Origin: Ilumatobacteraceae bacterium
Lineage (GTDB): Bacteria; Actinomycetota; Acidimicrobiia; Acidimicrobiales; Ilumatobacteraceae
NCBI GenBank assembly: GCA_025358075.1
Contig: JANYKU010000089.1
Coordinates: forward strand, 1 to 64,000
Length of the DNA stretch: 64,000 nucleotides
Direction of reading: 5' to 3'
Shown here: positions 25,884-34,596 of the stretch, one piece after another
Numbering within the stretch: the first letter of the stretch is position 1
How the letters are laid out: the number at the start of each line of letters is the position of its first letter
Notes under the pieces: generated by a model
What the model was told of the DNA's origin: nothing
Database searches by the model: none
What the model saw: the letters and a program-made list of their open reading frames with translations, nothing else
Translations under genes and position numbers: made by a program

Positions 25884-27347
25884 TCAACGGGGGTACCAGG
25901 GGGGGATCTGGGCATCGACGTTGATCCAGATGCTCTTGGCCTCGGTGTACTCGCGCATCGCTTCGAAGCCCATCTCGTGGCCATACCCGCTGAGCCCGGT
26001 GCCGCCGAACGGAGAGCCGGGGTTGACTCGCTTGTACGAGTTGACCCACACCATCCCGCTGCGCATCGCCCCGGCCATGCGGTGGGCTCGCGACAGGTTC
26101 TGGGTCCACAGCCCTCCGCCGAGGCCGTAGTCGGTGCTGTTGGCGATTGCCAACGCTTCGTCGTCGCTGGAGAACGTCGAGACGGTGACGAATGGCCCGA
26201 ACACTTCTTCCTGGCAGACGCGATCGCCCGGCTTGGCGCGCACGATGGTGGGCTCGATGTAGCAACCGTTGGCCAACGCCGGGTCGCTCGGGGCCGAGCC
26301 ACCGGTGATGATCTCGCCGCCCTCGTCGACGGCGACCTTGACGTAGCTGAGGACCCGGTCGCGGTGCATCGGTGAGGTGAGCGGGCCCATCTCGGTGGCC
26401 GGGTCGAGCGGATTGCCGAGCCGGATCGAGCGAGCCAGGGCGACGAAGCGCTCGAGGAACTCGTCGGCGATCCGTTCGTGCAGCAGCAACCGCGACCCGG
26501 CGATGCACGCCTGACCCTGGTTGTGGAAGATTGCGAACGCACTGCCCCCGACGGCCGCAGGGATGATCGCGTCGTCGAAGACGATGTTGGCACCCTTGCC
26601 ACCGAGTTCGAGTTGCACGCGCTTGAGGTTGGACGCCGAGTACTCGACGATTCGCCGGCCGGTTGCCGTCGACCCGGTGAAGGCCACCTTGGCGACACCC
26701 GCATGGGTGGCCAGACGCTCGCCGGCACCGGCCCCGTAGCCCGGCACCATGTTGACGACACCGGCGGGGAACCCGACCTCGTTCATCAGCTCGGCGAGCC
26801 GCAGCGACGACAGCGGCGTCAGCTCGCTGGGCTTCAGCACCACCGTGTTGCCCGCCGCCAGCGCAGGCCCCATCTTCCACGAGCAGAACATCAGTGGGAA
26901 GTTCCACGGCACGATCTGGCCGACGACGCCGAGCGGCTCGCGTTGCACGTAGTTCAAGAACCCGGGCTCGACGGGGATGACGTCGCCCTGCAACTTGTCG
27001 GCCATGCCACCGAAGTAGCGGAAGCAGGCCGCAGTGCGGGGCACGTCGAGCTTGCGCGCATCGCTGATCGGGTGACCGGTGTCGAGGCTTTCGAGTTGGG
27101 CGAGCTCTTCGCCATGGGCTTCGATGGCGTCGGCCAACTTCAGCAGCAGGCGACCCCGTTCGGCGGCGGCCATCGACCGCCACGCGGGAAAGGCTGCCGC
27201 CGCAGCATCGACGGCGCGATCGATGTCGGCCGCCCGGCCTTCGGCGATCTCGGTGATGACCGAGCAGTCGTGCGGGTTGATGACCTCGATGGTGCCGCCG
27301 TCAATGGCGTCGACGAACTCACCGTCGATGAACAGTTGGTTGCGCAT
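25884..27347 (-). CDS. aldehyde dehydrogenase, likely 4-hydroxymuconic semialdehyde dehydrogenase
   Basis: A 487-residue NAD(P)-dependent ALDH with PWNFPLMFCSWKMGPALAAG, FTGSTATGR, Glu247 (QLELGGKGA), catalytic Cys281 (NQGQACIAGS) and EEVFGPFV. Complete and of normal length. It overlaps the dioxygenase large-subunit gene by 3 bases (ATGA) and is followed by maleylacetate-using genes, which points to oxidation of 4-hydroxymuconic semialdehyde to maleylacetate (HapE/PnpE role). Betaine-aldehyde-type sequence similarity alone would not show this. Confidence 0.88.
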   Translation of the reverse strand: MRNQLFIDGEFVDAIDGGTIEVINPHDCSVITEIAEGRAADIDRAVDAAAAAFPAWRSMAAAERGRLLLKLADAIEAHGEELAQLESLDTGHPISDARKLDVPRTAACFRYFGGMADKLQGDVIPVEPGFLNYVQREPLGVVGQIVPWNFPLMFCSWKMGPALAAGNTVVLKPSELTPLSSLRLAELMNEVGFPAGVVNMVPGYGAGAGERLATHAGVAKVAFTGSTATGRRIVEYSASNLKRVQLELGGKGANIVFDDAIIPAAVGGSAFAIFHNQGQACIAGSRLLLHERIADEFLERFVALARSIRLGNPLDPATEMGPLTSPMHRDRVLSYVKVAVDEGGEIITGGSAPSDPALANGCYIEPTIVRAKPGDRVCQEEVFGPFVTVSTFSSDDEALAIANSTDYGLGGGLWTQNLSRAHRMAGAMRSGMVWVNSYKRVNPGSPFGGTGLSGYGHEMGFEAMREYTEAKSIWINVDAQIPPWYPR

Positions 27348-28321
27348 CAAAAATCGACGGGATACACGCTCGCCTTGCCGGTGCGGATCATCTCGGGCAG
27401 CTCCGGCGATGCGTTCTCCCACACCAACAGCATCGAACGCTTCGGGCTGTAGCCCTGGTGGCGGATGTCGCCCGGCATGGCAGCAACGTCGCCGGCCTTC
27501 ATGGTGACCTTCGAACGCGGCGCGCCGGTGTCGCGATCCTGCACGTCCCACACGATCTCGTCGCTGAGTTGGACGAACCATTCGACGCGGTCGTTGCCGT
27601 GGAACACCGGCAGCATGTACTCCTCGCTGGTCGGGCAGTACAGGCTGGCCTTGCACACGCTGACGACGCTGGGGTTCCACGTGACATCGCTGCGACTGAT
27701 GTACTTGTACAAGTTGTACGCGGCCACCTCGTCCTCGAACCCTGGCTCTGGATACACCTCGGGCTCGTCCTGCGGCACGTCGGCGAACATGCGGTTGACC
27801 GGGTGTGTCTCGTCGGTGCGAACCTGCTCGTCGCCGGGCACGCTGACCATGCGGTTGGCGGCAACGCGACGACGGGTGATGGCCTCGGTGTTGCTGCCAT
27901 CTTTGATGCCGAACGGCTTGTCGGTCTCCGCTGGGCTGGCGAACGGATCGAAGGAAGCGTTGGTCCAATCGTCGAGCATCGCCTTGAACGTGTCGCGGAT
28001 CAGTGGCGTCTCGAAGTTCTCCGTGTGGTCGAGCTCGGCCTTGCGATACGCGTCGTTGAACCGACCGGCGAACATGTCGACGGTTCCGTAGTGGTTGACG
28101 GTGCCGAACACGCTGTCGAAGTTGACCGTGCCATAGAAGAAGTCCCAGGCGACATCGCGCTGGAGGGCGCGGAGGAACACGTCGGCGCTCAACACGTGCT
28201 TGCCGGTCGGCCACGTGATGTGCACGAAGTATTCGTCGCGTGAGAAGTGGAACGCACCAAGGCTGAACTCGCAGTAACCCTGGGCATTGGGTTCGGTTGA
28301 TTGAACGTCGGTCACGGTCAT
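27347..28321 (-). CDS. hydroquinone 1,2-dioxygenase, large subunit (HapD/PnpD-like)
   Basis: A 324-residue protein without a standard dioxygenase signature, but with a cupin-like C-terminal half (MLPVFHGNDRVEWFVQLSDE, TMKAGDVAAMPGDIRHQGY, MLLVWEN) as in the large chain of the two-subunit Fe(II) hydroquinone dioxygenases of p-nitrophenol and 4-hydroxyacetophenone degraders. It is preceded by the matching small subunit and followed by the semialdehyde dehydrogenase, as in those clusters. ATG at 28321 with AAGGGA upstream is preferred to a GTG 18 bases earlier. Ring cleavage of hydroquinone to 4-hydroxymuconic semialdehyde is the expected reaction. Confidence 0.82.
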   Translation of the reverse strand: MTVTDVQSTEPNAQGYCEFSLGAFHFSRDEYFVHITWPTGKHVLSADVFLRALQRDVAWDFFYGTVNFDSVFGTVNHYGTVDMFAGRFNDAYRKAELDHTENFETPLIRDTFKAMLDDWTNASFDPFASPAETDKPFGIKDGSNTEAITRRRVAANRMVSVPGDEQVRTDETHPVNRMFADVPQDEPEVYPEPGFEDEVAAYNLYKYISRSDVTWNPSVVSVCKASLYCPTSEEYMLPVFHGNDRVEWFVQLSDEIVWDVQDRDTGAPRSKVTMKAGDVAAMPGDIRHQGYSPKRSMLLVWENASPELPEMIRTGKASVYPVDF

Positions 28322-28367
28322 GTCGGTGATTCCCTTCACGCAGATTTTGGTCTCGGGCAGATCTTGT

Positions 28368-28862
28368 TCAGCTCAGGCAGATGTCGGCCCACCGCTCGAC
28401 GGTGTCGTCGCCGAGGATGGTTTGCAGCAGGATGACGCTAGGCGCAGAGGCGCTCATGCGGTAGGCAGCGTTGGCCGGCAGCAACGCTTGGTGTCCTTTG
28501 CGCAAGACGATGCGGCCCATCTTCTTGCCAACTGGCTCGCCGTCGATGCGCACCGAGCCCTCCTTGTCGGCCGGAACCGCGGGCGTGTCGAGCTTGACGA
28601 GCTCGATCGTGACTTCGCCGTCCATGCACAGCGGGAACTCGTCGTGGGCACACGTGCGCCACTCGCTGGTGCCCTCTGCGCGGATGGCCTCGAGCACGTA
28701 CTGCATGTTCTTGCCGACGGCGACCTTCTCCCAGGGCTTGGAGGAACTGGCCACCTCGAAGATGTTCGAGAACGCGTAGTTCTTGGCCTGGTCGTTGATC
28801 AGGTCGATGCTGCCCTTGTCGTAGTCGGCGAGCGACCCGAACTTGGTGACGTACTCGGTCAC
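28368..28862 (-). CDS. hydroquinone 1,2-dioxygenase, small subunit (HapC/PnpC-like)
   Basis: A 164-residue protein beginning at GTG behind GAGGGGG. NYAFSNIFEVASSS, KNMQYVLEAIRAEGTSEWRTCAHDEF and GEVTIELVK, then GRIVLRKGHQALLPANAAYRM, resemble the small cupin-fold subunit of two-component hydroquinone dioxygenases; it contains the His/Glu-type residues AHDEF of a cupin motif. It is first in the seven-gene leftward operon, 46 bases before the large subunit, and faces the IclR gene across a 110-base intergenic region. Confidence 0.82.
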   Translation of the reverse strand: MTEYVTKFGSLADYDKGSIDLINDQAKNYAFSNIFEVASSSKPWEKVAVGKNMQYVLEAIRAEGTSEWRTCAHDEFPLCMDGEVTIELVKLDTPAVPADKEGSVRIDGEPVGKKMGRIVLRKGHQALLPANAAYRMSASAPSVILLQTILGDDTVERWADICLS

Positions 28863-28912
28863 GCAAACCCCCTCGGTTGTTTTGGCTTTGTGTTCCTTCT
28901 CGGCACACCGCA

Positions 28913-28952
28913 AATGTTCGCATTGCGCACACTCGTGCGATATGTGAACATT
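28913..28952. promoter_or_regulatory. 40-bp imperfect palindrome with twin inverted GTTCR-N5-CGCAC boxes, likely IclR operator
   Basis: GTTCGCATTGCGCAC (28916-28930) and, inverted, GTGCGATATGTGAAC (28935-28949) form two 15-bp boxes separated by ACTC; 15 of 20 pairs across the whole dyad match. The site is between the dioxygenase operon and the divergent IclR gene. The half-sites are the same as those I recall for PcaR of Pseudomonas (GTTCG-N5-CGCAC), an IclR-family activator of 3-oxoadipate genes. Confidence 0.7.
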
Positions 28953-28972
28953 GTCGCCGGAGGTGCGCCGTA

Positions 28973-29746
28973 ATGTCAAGTGTCGGTCTTGAACGAGATT
29001 ACGTCCAATCGTTGAGCCGCGGCCTTACGGTGCTGCAGGCGTTCAACGCCGACCGCCCGGCGATGACCCTGGCCGACATGTCGCGAGCCACGGGGCTCAC
29101 CAGAGCCACAGCCCGGCGGCTGTTGCTGACCCTGGTCGCGCTCGGCTTCGTCTGCACCGACGGGCGCACCTTCGAGCTCACGCCGCGGGTGCTCGACCTC
29201 GGCTTCGCCTACGTCTCGTCGCTGCAGCTGCCCGACATCGCCCAGCCGTTCATGGAAGCCCTCTCCGACCGCGTCCACGAGAGCGTGTCGGCGTCGGTGC
29301 TCGACGGTGCGGAGATCGTGTACGTGGCGCGGGTCAACACGCAACGGATCATGGGCATCTCGTTGGCGATCGGCTCTCGCCTCCCGGCGGCATGGACCTC
29401 GATGGGACGAGTGCTGCTCGCCGGGCTCAACGACGACCAGCTCGACACGTTCCTCGACGGTTTGGTCATGACCGAGCTCACCTCGCAATCGATCACCGAT
29501 GTCGCTGTCCTGCGAACCGAGATCCACGCCGTGCGCAGCCAGGGCTACGCGTTCATCGACCAAGAGCTCGAGGAAGGCATCCGGTCTGTCGCAGCACCGT
29601 TGCACGATCGGCGCGGACGCACGCTGGCCGCGGTCAACGTCGGCACCCATGCGGCGCGGGTCACCCTGAAAGAGTTGCGCGGCACGATCCTTCCCGACCT
29701 CCTGGCCACCGCCCGCAACATCGAGAGCCAGCTGGCCAAGCGGTGA
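28973..29746 (+). CDS. IclR-family transcriptional regulator (PcaR/PobR group)
   Basis: A 257-residue regulator with the N-terminal winged helix (SLSRGLTVLQAFNADRPAMTLADMSRATG, TRATARRLLLTLVALGFV) and a GAF-like effector domain (ESVSASVLDGAEIVYVARV, IGSRLPAAWTSMGRVLLAGL, QELEEGIRSVAAPLHD). The lack of pause and the LSRGL start match the PcaR/PcaU/PobR group that controls 3-oxoadipate routes. ATG at 28973 follows CGGAGG at a good distance; longer upstream frames would run through the operator. It probably activates the divergent hydroquinone operon and represses itself. Confidence 0.92.
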   Translation: MSSVGLERDYVQSLSRGLTVLQAFNADRPAMTLADMSRATGLTRATARRLLLTLVALGFVCTDGRTFELTPRVLDLGFAYVSSLQLPDIAQPFMEALSDRVHESVSASVLDGAEIVYVARVNTQRIMGISLAIGSRLPAAWTSMGRVLLAGLNDDQLDTFLDGLVMTELTSQSITDVAVLRTEIHAVRSQGYAFIDQELEEGIRSVAAPLHDRRGRTLAAVNVGTHAARVTLKELRGTILPDLLATARNIESQLAKR

Positions 29747-31143
29747 TCACCCCACAACCTCCTCTGGCGCATCCATTGATCGATCGTCTCATGGCGTTGG
29801 TCGATCAGCTCCGCCGGCGAAGGATCGACGTGACCACCGGGTCGGTGATCGACGCAGTCGCCGCACTCACCCACCTTCCGCTCGATGAACCCGACGCGGT
29901 CAAGGCCGGGTTGCGGGCGACCCTGGTCAAGAGCTCGGATCCCACGGGAGAGTTCGATCGCGCCTTTCGGGCCGCCTTTGCCAGTCTCGACACCGCCGCT
30001 GTCGAGGTGTTGGCCGGCGACGAAGCATCCACGCAATCGCAGCCGATCGTGCCGACGCCGGGCCAGCTGTCGAGCGCCCTGCTGCAAGCCATGCAACAAG
30101 GCGACGACGCGCAGATCGCGATGCTGGCGCAGCAGGCCGTCGAGGCGTTTGCCGGGTTCGACGGCGACGACGAGCACAGCGAGCGCTACTACTTGCATCG
30201 GGTGATGCGGGCCATCGACCTCTCGCGAATGCTCAGCGCGGCCATGCAGCAACTGCGTCGCGACGGCGAGCTGACCGAGCTCGAACTGATGCTGGCCCGC
30301 AACGAGTTCGCCGAGATGCTCGTGCACTTTCGACGTCGGCTGGCCGCCGAGATCGCCAGGATGATGGCGGGCCGCAGCGATCGCAACGATGTCGAGATCG
30401 GCGCGGCGCTGGCCGACCGCGACATGCTGCAGCTCTCGGCGCTGGAGCTCGGCGAGCTGCGACGCGTGGTCCAGCCGCTCGCTCGACAACTGGCGGCGAG
30501 GATCAGCAGTCACCGCCGGCTGCGCAGCACCGGCCGCCTCGATGCGCGGCGAACGGTGCGACGATCGCTACAGGCCGGCGGTGTGCCGCTCGACGTCGTC
30601 ATGCGGCGCCGGCATCCCCATCGACCCGAGCTCGTGCTGCTGTGTGACGTCAGCGGGTCGGTGGCCGAGTTCGCCCAATTCACCTTCACACTGGTGCACG
30701 CCCTGCACGACGAACTACGACGGGTGCGCAGCTTCGCTTTCGTCGACGGCATCGCCGAGGTGACCGACCTGTTCGAGTCGGCGCAACACGAGATCCACGT
30801 CAACCGATTCGTCGAACGCCGCGGCGTGCTGGGAGAAGACGGGCACAGCGACTACGGCAGAGCGTTCAGCCGATTCGTCGAGCATCACCTCGCCGACGCA
30901 GTGTCGGCGCGGTCCACCGTGATCATCTGCGGCGACGCCCGCACCAACTACCGACCCGACGGCGCCGAGGCCCTGAAAGCAATTGCCTCGCAGGCCCGGC
31001 GGGTGTTTTGGTTGAACCCCGAGCCGGAGCACGAATGGGGGGCCACCGACTCGGCCATGGACGACTACCGGGCCTATTGCCGCGGCGCGTTCGAGGTGCG
31101 ATCGCTTCGCCAACTGGGCGATGTGATCGCCTCGCTCGTGTGA
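29743..31143 (+). CDS. CoxE-like VWA-domain protein
   Basis: A 466-residue protein starting at GTG inside the IclR stop. The C-terminal third is a von Willebrand A domain with MIDAS motif DVSGS near residue 303, GHSDYGRAF (Thr/Asp position) and CGDARTNY. The N-terminal two thirds are helical and charged, as in the CoxE/DUF58-like proteins that pair with MoxR/CoxD AAA+ ATPases to mature metalloenzymes. No MoxR partner is next to it. Coupling to the IclR gene may hint at maturation of the dioxygenase or simply be chance. Confidence 0.82.
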   Translation: MITPQPPLAHPLIDRLMALVDQLRRRRIDVTTGSVIDAVAALTHLPLDEPDAVKAGLRATLVKSSDPTGEFDRAFRAAFASLDTAAVEVLAGDEASTQSQPIVPTPGQLSSALLQAMQQGDDAQIAMLAQQAVEAFAGFDGDDEHSERYYLHRVMRAIDLSRMLSAAMQQLRRDGELTELELMLARNEFAEMLVHFRRRLAAEIARMMAGRSDRNDVEIGAALADRDMLQLSALELGELRRVVQPLARQLAARISSHRRLRSTGRLDARRTVRRSLQAGGVPLDVVMRRRHPHRPELVLLCDVSGSVAEFAQFTFTLVHALHDELRRVRSFAFVDGIAEVTDLFESAQHEIHVNRFVERRGVLGEDGHSDYGRAFSRFVEHHLADAVSARSTVIICGDARTNYRPDGAEALKAIASQARRVFWLNPEPEHEWGATDSAMDDYRAYCRGAFEVRSLRQLGDVIASLV

Positions 31144-31177
31144 CAGGTGCGTCGATGCCGCGGCCGCGGCAACGTCC

Positions 31178-31183
31178 TAGCCT
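31178..31183 (+). promoter_or_regulatory. -10 box TAGCCT for a leaderless transcript
   Basis: TAGCCT lies 7 bases before the ATG at 31191, with no Shine-Dalgarno sequence; transcription and translation probably start together. Confidence 0.4.
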
Positions 31184-31190
31184 TGAACCT

Positions 31191-32195
31191 ATGAACGATC
31201 CTGTGTTGCAGGAAGTGCCGCTGGAATTCCAGTGGCCGACGGTCGATCCGTTCCTGTTCTGTGTCCACCATCTCGACCTGTACCCCAGTGGCAACGGCCG
31301 ATTCGGTCCGCCGGCGGAGTCACTGGCCGGCCGCGAGATCGGGTCCGACTTCGAGCCGCGCGACGGCTGGCGCATGTACCACGGCGACGAGGTGCCGGGC
31401 TTCCCGCAGCACCCTCACCGCGGCTTCGAGACCGTCACCCTGGTCCGTCGGGGGCTGATCGACCATTCCGATTCGTTGGGTGCTGCTGCCCGCTTCGGAG
31501 GTGGCGACACGCAATGGCTGACCGCCGGTGCAGGCATCGTGCACAGCGAGATGTTCCCGCTGATCGAGACGACCGCGCCGAACCCCACCGAGCTGTTCCA
31601 GATCTGGCTCAACCTGCCCGCCGCCGACAAGATGGTCGAGCCGTACTTCACCATGCTGTGGGCGAACGAGATCCCCGTCGTCACCTTCGAAGGCGGCAGC
31701 GTCACCATCGTTGCCGGCGCAGTCGACGACGCCAAGCCTGCTTCGCCACCACCGAACTCGTGGGCTGCACGCGACGACGCCGAGGTCGCTATCTGGGTGC
31801 TGCGCCTCGACGCCGGCGCGTCGTGGACCATGCCGGCCACCCACCATCCCGACGTCGCCCGCACGGTGTACTTCTTCGAGGGCGACACGCTGACGATCGG
31901 CGAACATCGGCTCGGCTCGTCGACGGGTGCGGTGGTGCGCAGCGACAACGATGTCGAGGTCCGCGCCGGCGACACCGCGATCCAGTGCCTCGTGCTGCAG
32001 GGTCGGCCGATCGGCGAGCCGGTCGCCCAGTCCGGACCGTTCGTCATGAACACCCGTGCCGAGATCGAGCAGGCGTTCGCCGACTACCGGCGCACCGGAT
32101 TCGGCGGCTGGCCGTGGGACGTCGACGGGCCTGTCCACGCCGAACCCGGGCGATTCGCCCGCCACCCCGGCGGCCTGGTCGAGCATCCTGGATGA
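31191..32195 (+). CDS. pirin-family bicupin
   Basis: A 334-residue pirin, longer than the one at 4744 (234 residues). It has both cupins: the N-terminal metal motif QHPHRGFETVTLVRRG with GAGIVHSEMF (His, His, His, Glu), and a C-terminal pirin_C domain (TYYFEGD-like VYFFEGDTLTIGEH). DLYPSGNGRFGPPAES is a distinctive early segment. The stop overlaps the deacetylase start. Pirins bind Fe or Cu; function here is unknown. Confidence 0.85.
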   Translation: MNDPVLQEVPLEFQWPTVDPFLFCVHHLDLYPSGNGRFGPPAESLAGREIGSDFEPRDGWRMYHGDEVPGFPQHPHRGFETVTLVRRGLIDHSDSLGAAARFGGGDTQWLTAGAGIVHSEMFPLIETTAPNPTELFQIWLNLPAADKMVEPYFTMLWANEIPVVTFEGGSVTIVAGAVDDAKPASPPPNSWAARDDAEVAIWVLRLDAGASWTMPATHHPDVARTVYFFEGDTLTIGEHRLGSSTGAVVRSDNDVEVRAGDTAIQCLVLQGRPIGEPVAQSGPFVMNTRAEIEQAFADYRRTGFGGWPWDVDGPVHAEPGRFARHPGGLVEHPG

Positions 32196-32848
32196 CGGCA
32201 CCGCGCGTCGCCCTCACGTTCGACAACGGTCCGACTCCGGGCGTCACCGATGCAGTACTCGACGTGCTGGCTGCGCACCACGTGCCGGCGACCTTCTTTG
32301 CGATCGGTCACAAGCTGGCCACGCCCGAGGGCACCGAGCTCGGACGTGAGATCACCCGCCAGGGGCATCGGCTCGGCGGGCATACGTGGAGCCACAGCGT
32401 GCAATTCGGGGTGGCCGACGATGACGTGGTCGTCGACGAGCTCAGTCGCACGCGAGCAGCCGTCGACACCGCCGGGGGCGACGGGCTGCTGTTCCGGCCG
32501 TACGGTGCCGGAGGAGTCATCGACGATCGGTTGATGAGCCCGTTCGGCTCGGCCACCTTGTGCTCGGGCGGATACACGTGCGTGTTGTGGAACGTGCTCC
32601 CCGGCGACTGGCGCGACCAACGCGGTTGGGTCGAGTCGGCGCTCGGCGAGATCGATCAACATCCGTGGTCGGTCGTGGTCTTGCACGATGTCGTCGACGC
32701 AGCGCTCCCCCGGCTCGACGAGTTCCTCACCGAATTGCAAGTGCAACACGGCGAACCAACGTGGTCGCAAGAGTTTCCCGACGAGTGCACCCCGATACGC
32801 GACGGCTCGCCATCGTCGTCGTTCGGCACCCTCGACCAGTCGAGCTGA
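32192..32848 (+). CDS. polysaccharide deacetylase-family protein (NodB domain) with FDNGP variant
   Basis: A 218-residue NodB-fold protein: VALTFDNGPTPGVTDAVL at the very start, HxxxH in GGHTWSHS, FRPYGAGG and VVLHDV near the end. In ordinary members the first motif is TFDDGP, with the second Asp binding the metal; here it is Asn, while the catalytic first Asp and both His are kept. There is no signal peptide, so it acts in the cytoplasm, perhaps on a small N-acyl or formyl compound rather than wall polymer. Coupled to pirin by ATGA overlap. Confidence 0.8.
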   Translation: MTAPRVALTFDNGPTPGVTDAVLDVLAAHHVPATFFAIGHKLATPEGTELGREITRQGHRLGGHTWSHSVQFGVADDDVVVDELSRTRAAVDTAGGDGLLFRPYGAGGVIDDRLMSPFGSATLCSGGYTCVLWNVLPGDWRDQRGWVESALGEIDQHPWSVVVLHDVVDAALPRLDEFLTELQVQHGEPTWSQEFPDECTPIRDGSPSSSFGTLDQSS

Positions 32849-32853
32849 TCACC

Positions 32854-32859
32854 TACGCT
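32854..32859 (+). promoter_or_regulatory. -10 box TACGCT for a leaderless transcript
   Basis: TACGCT lies 7 bases before the ATG at 32867; no ribosome binding site is present. Confidence 0.4.
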
Positions 32860-32866
32860 CCCGGCG

Positions 32867-34498
32867 ATGGAGCTGCATTACGCCACGATCTGGGAATCGA
32901 TCGCCGACACCATTCCGACCGAGACGGCCGTTGTGCACGGCGACACGATCAGGACGTGGTCGCAATACGACGAGCGCGCTGCGCGGATCGCGTCGGCATA
33001 TTCGGCAGCCGGCCTTGGCCCCGACTCCAAGGTCGGTCTGTACCTCTTCAACGGCAACGAATACCTCGAGGCGCAGTACGGGGCGTTCAAGATGCGGGGG
33101 GTGCCGGTCAACGTCAACTACCGCTACCTCGATGACGAGTTGTGGTACCTGCTCGACAATGCCGATGCCGAGGCGTTGGTGTTCCACTCATCGCTCGGCG
33201 ATCGCGTCGCCCGGGTCCTCGGACGGCTCCCGAAGCTGAAGCTGCTCATCGAGGTCGACGACGGCGCCGCCGGTCAGGTCACCGGGGCGCTGCAGTACGA
33301 ATCCGTGCTTGCCGCGCACCAGCCGATGGAGCGAATCGCCCGCAGCGCGGACGACATCTACATGCTCTACACCGGTGGGACGACAGGCATGCCGAAGGGC
33401 GTCATGTACGACATGACGTCACACGTGGGACTGTTCCTCCGCTCCGGGTTCCCGCTGCTCGGCCAGGGGGTGCCGCAGACCGCCGACGAAGTCGCTCCGA
33501 TCGTTCGCCTGATCGCCGAGTCGGGCAACCGGATGATCGCCATCCCCTGCGCGCCATTGATGCACGGCACCGGCCTGTGGCTGGGCTCGTTCGCCTCTCA
33601 CCTCACCGGCGGCGAGGTGATCACCCTCACCAGTCGCACGCTCGACCCGCACGAGGTCATGAAGACTGCGCAGCGTCGGCGGGCCACGTCGCTGGTGATC
33701 GTCGGCGACGCGTTCGCCAAGCCGCTGGTAGCGGCGATCGACGAGGCCGCCGCACGCGGAGAGCCGTACGACCTGTCGAGCGTTCGCGTGATGATCTCGT
33801 CGGGCGTGATGTGGACCACCGAGGTCAAAAAGCAGCTGCTCGAACGCATCCCTCAGGTTCTGCTGTACGACGCGATCGGTTCGACCGAGGGATCGGTGGG
33901 CAATCAGATGAGCACCCGCGGCGGTTCGACGGCGACGGCCAGGTTCACCCAGAACCCGACGACCAAGGTGTTCCTCGAGGATGGCCGCGAAGTCGTGCCC
34001 GGCTCCGACGAGGTCGGCATGGTCGCTGCGGGTGGGTTCGTCCCGCTCGGCTACTTCAAGGATCCGGAGAAGTCGGCACGTACTTTCCGCACGATCGACG
34101 GAGTGCGCTACTCGTTCCCGGGTGACCTCGCCCAAGTCGCTGCCGACGGCACGCTGATCTTGCTCGGCCGAGGCAGCCAGGTGATCAACACCGGCGGCGA
34201 GAAGGTCTTCCCCGAAGAGGTCGAAGAGGCAGTCAAGCGCGTACCGGGGGTGACGGATTGTCTGGTCATCGGGATCGACGACGAACGGTTCGGGCAGGCC
34301 GTCGCCGCGGTGGTTGCCACCGACGGCACTCCGATGGATGAGGCCGGCGTGATCGCCCACGTCAAGACGCAACTCGCCGGGTTCAAGGCGCCGAAGCGCG
34401 TCGTCTTCGTCGACCAGGTGCCGCGCGCTCCGAACGGCAAGGCCGACTACAAACGCGCCAAGCAATACGTCCTCGAAGGGTCCCCGGCCCACCCCTGA
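32867..34498 (+). CDS. acyl-CoA synthetase (FadD-type AMP-binding ligase)
   Basis: A 543-residue ANL ligase with YTGGTTGMPKGVMYDM (AMP loop), GSTEGSVGNQMSTRGG (A5 region), GDLAQVAADGTLILLGRG and the catalytic Lys in PNGKADYKRAKQ near the C-terminus. PLMHGTGLWLGSFA and the FadD3/FadD13-like pattern ISSGVMWTTEVKKQLL put it among mycobacterial-type acyl-CoA synthetases for fatty or steroid side-chain acids. Complete. The stop is followed directly by the first of two inverted-repeat elements. Confidence 0.9.
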   Translation: MELHYATIWESIADTIPTETAVVHGDTIRTWSQYDERAARIASAYSAAGLGPDSKVGLYLFNGNEYLEAQYGAFKMRGVPVNVNYRYLDDELWYLLDNADAEALVFHSSLGDRVARVLGRLPKLKLLIEVDDGAAGQVTGALQYESVLAAHQPMERIARSADDIYMLYTGGTTGMPKGVMYDMTSHVGLFLRSGFPLLGQGVPQTADEVAPIVRLIAESGNRMIAIPCAPLMHGTGLWLGSFASHLTGGEVITLTSRTLDPHEVMKTAQRRRATSLVIVGDAFAKPLVAAIDEAAARGEPYDLSSVRVMISSGVMWTTEVKKQLLERIPQVLLYDAIGSTEGSVGNQMSTRGGSTATARFTQNPTTKVFLEDGREVVPGSDEVGMVAAGGFVPLGYFKDPEKSARTFRTIDGVRYSFPGDLAQVAADGTLILLGRGSQVINTGGEKVFPEEVEEAVKRVPGVTDCLVIGIDDERFGQAVAAVVATDGTPMDEAGVIAHVKTQLAGFKAPKRVVFVDQVPRAPNGKADYKRAKQYVLEGSPAHP

Positions 34499-34504
34499 TC
34501 CGGC

Positions 34505-34551
34505 GAACTTTGGTCGCACGCGGCCGTCGTAGCCGCGTACGACCAAAGTTC
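34505..34551. repeat. 47-bp inverted-repeat element, copy 1
   Basis: Two 20-bp arms (starting GAACTTTGGTCGCACGCGGC) with one mismatch flank the 7-bp loop CGTCGTA. A second copy with the same loop lies at 35532-35578, directly after the next gene. No T-run follows either copy, so they look like REP/MITE-type elements more than terminators. Confidence 0.8.
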
Positions 34552-34582
34552 CGGCCTTGCGACGGATGACGGGGATCGAAGA

Positions 34583-34588
34583 TAGCTT
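34583..34588 (+). promoter_or_regulatory. -10 box TAGCTT for a leaderless transcript
   Basis: TAGCTT lies 8 bases before the ATG at 34597 in the 98-base gap after the acyl-CoA synthetase. Confidence 0.35.
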
Positions 34589-34596
34589 CCCGCGGC

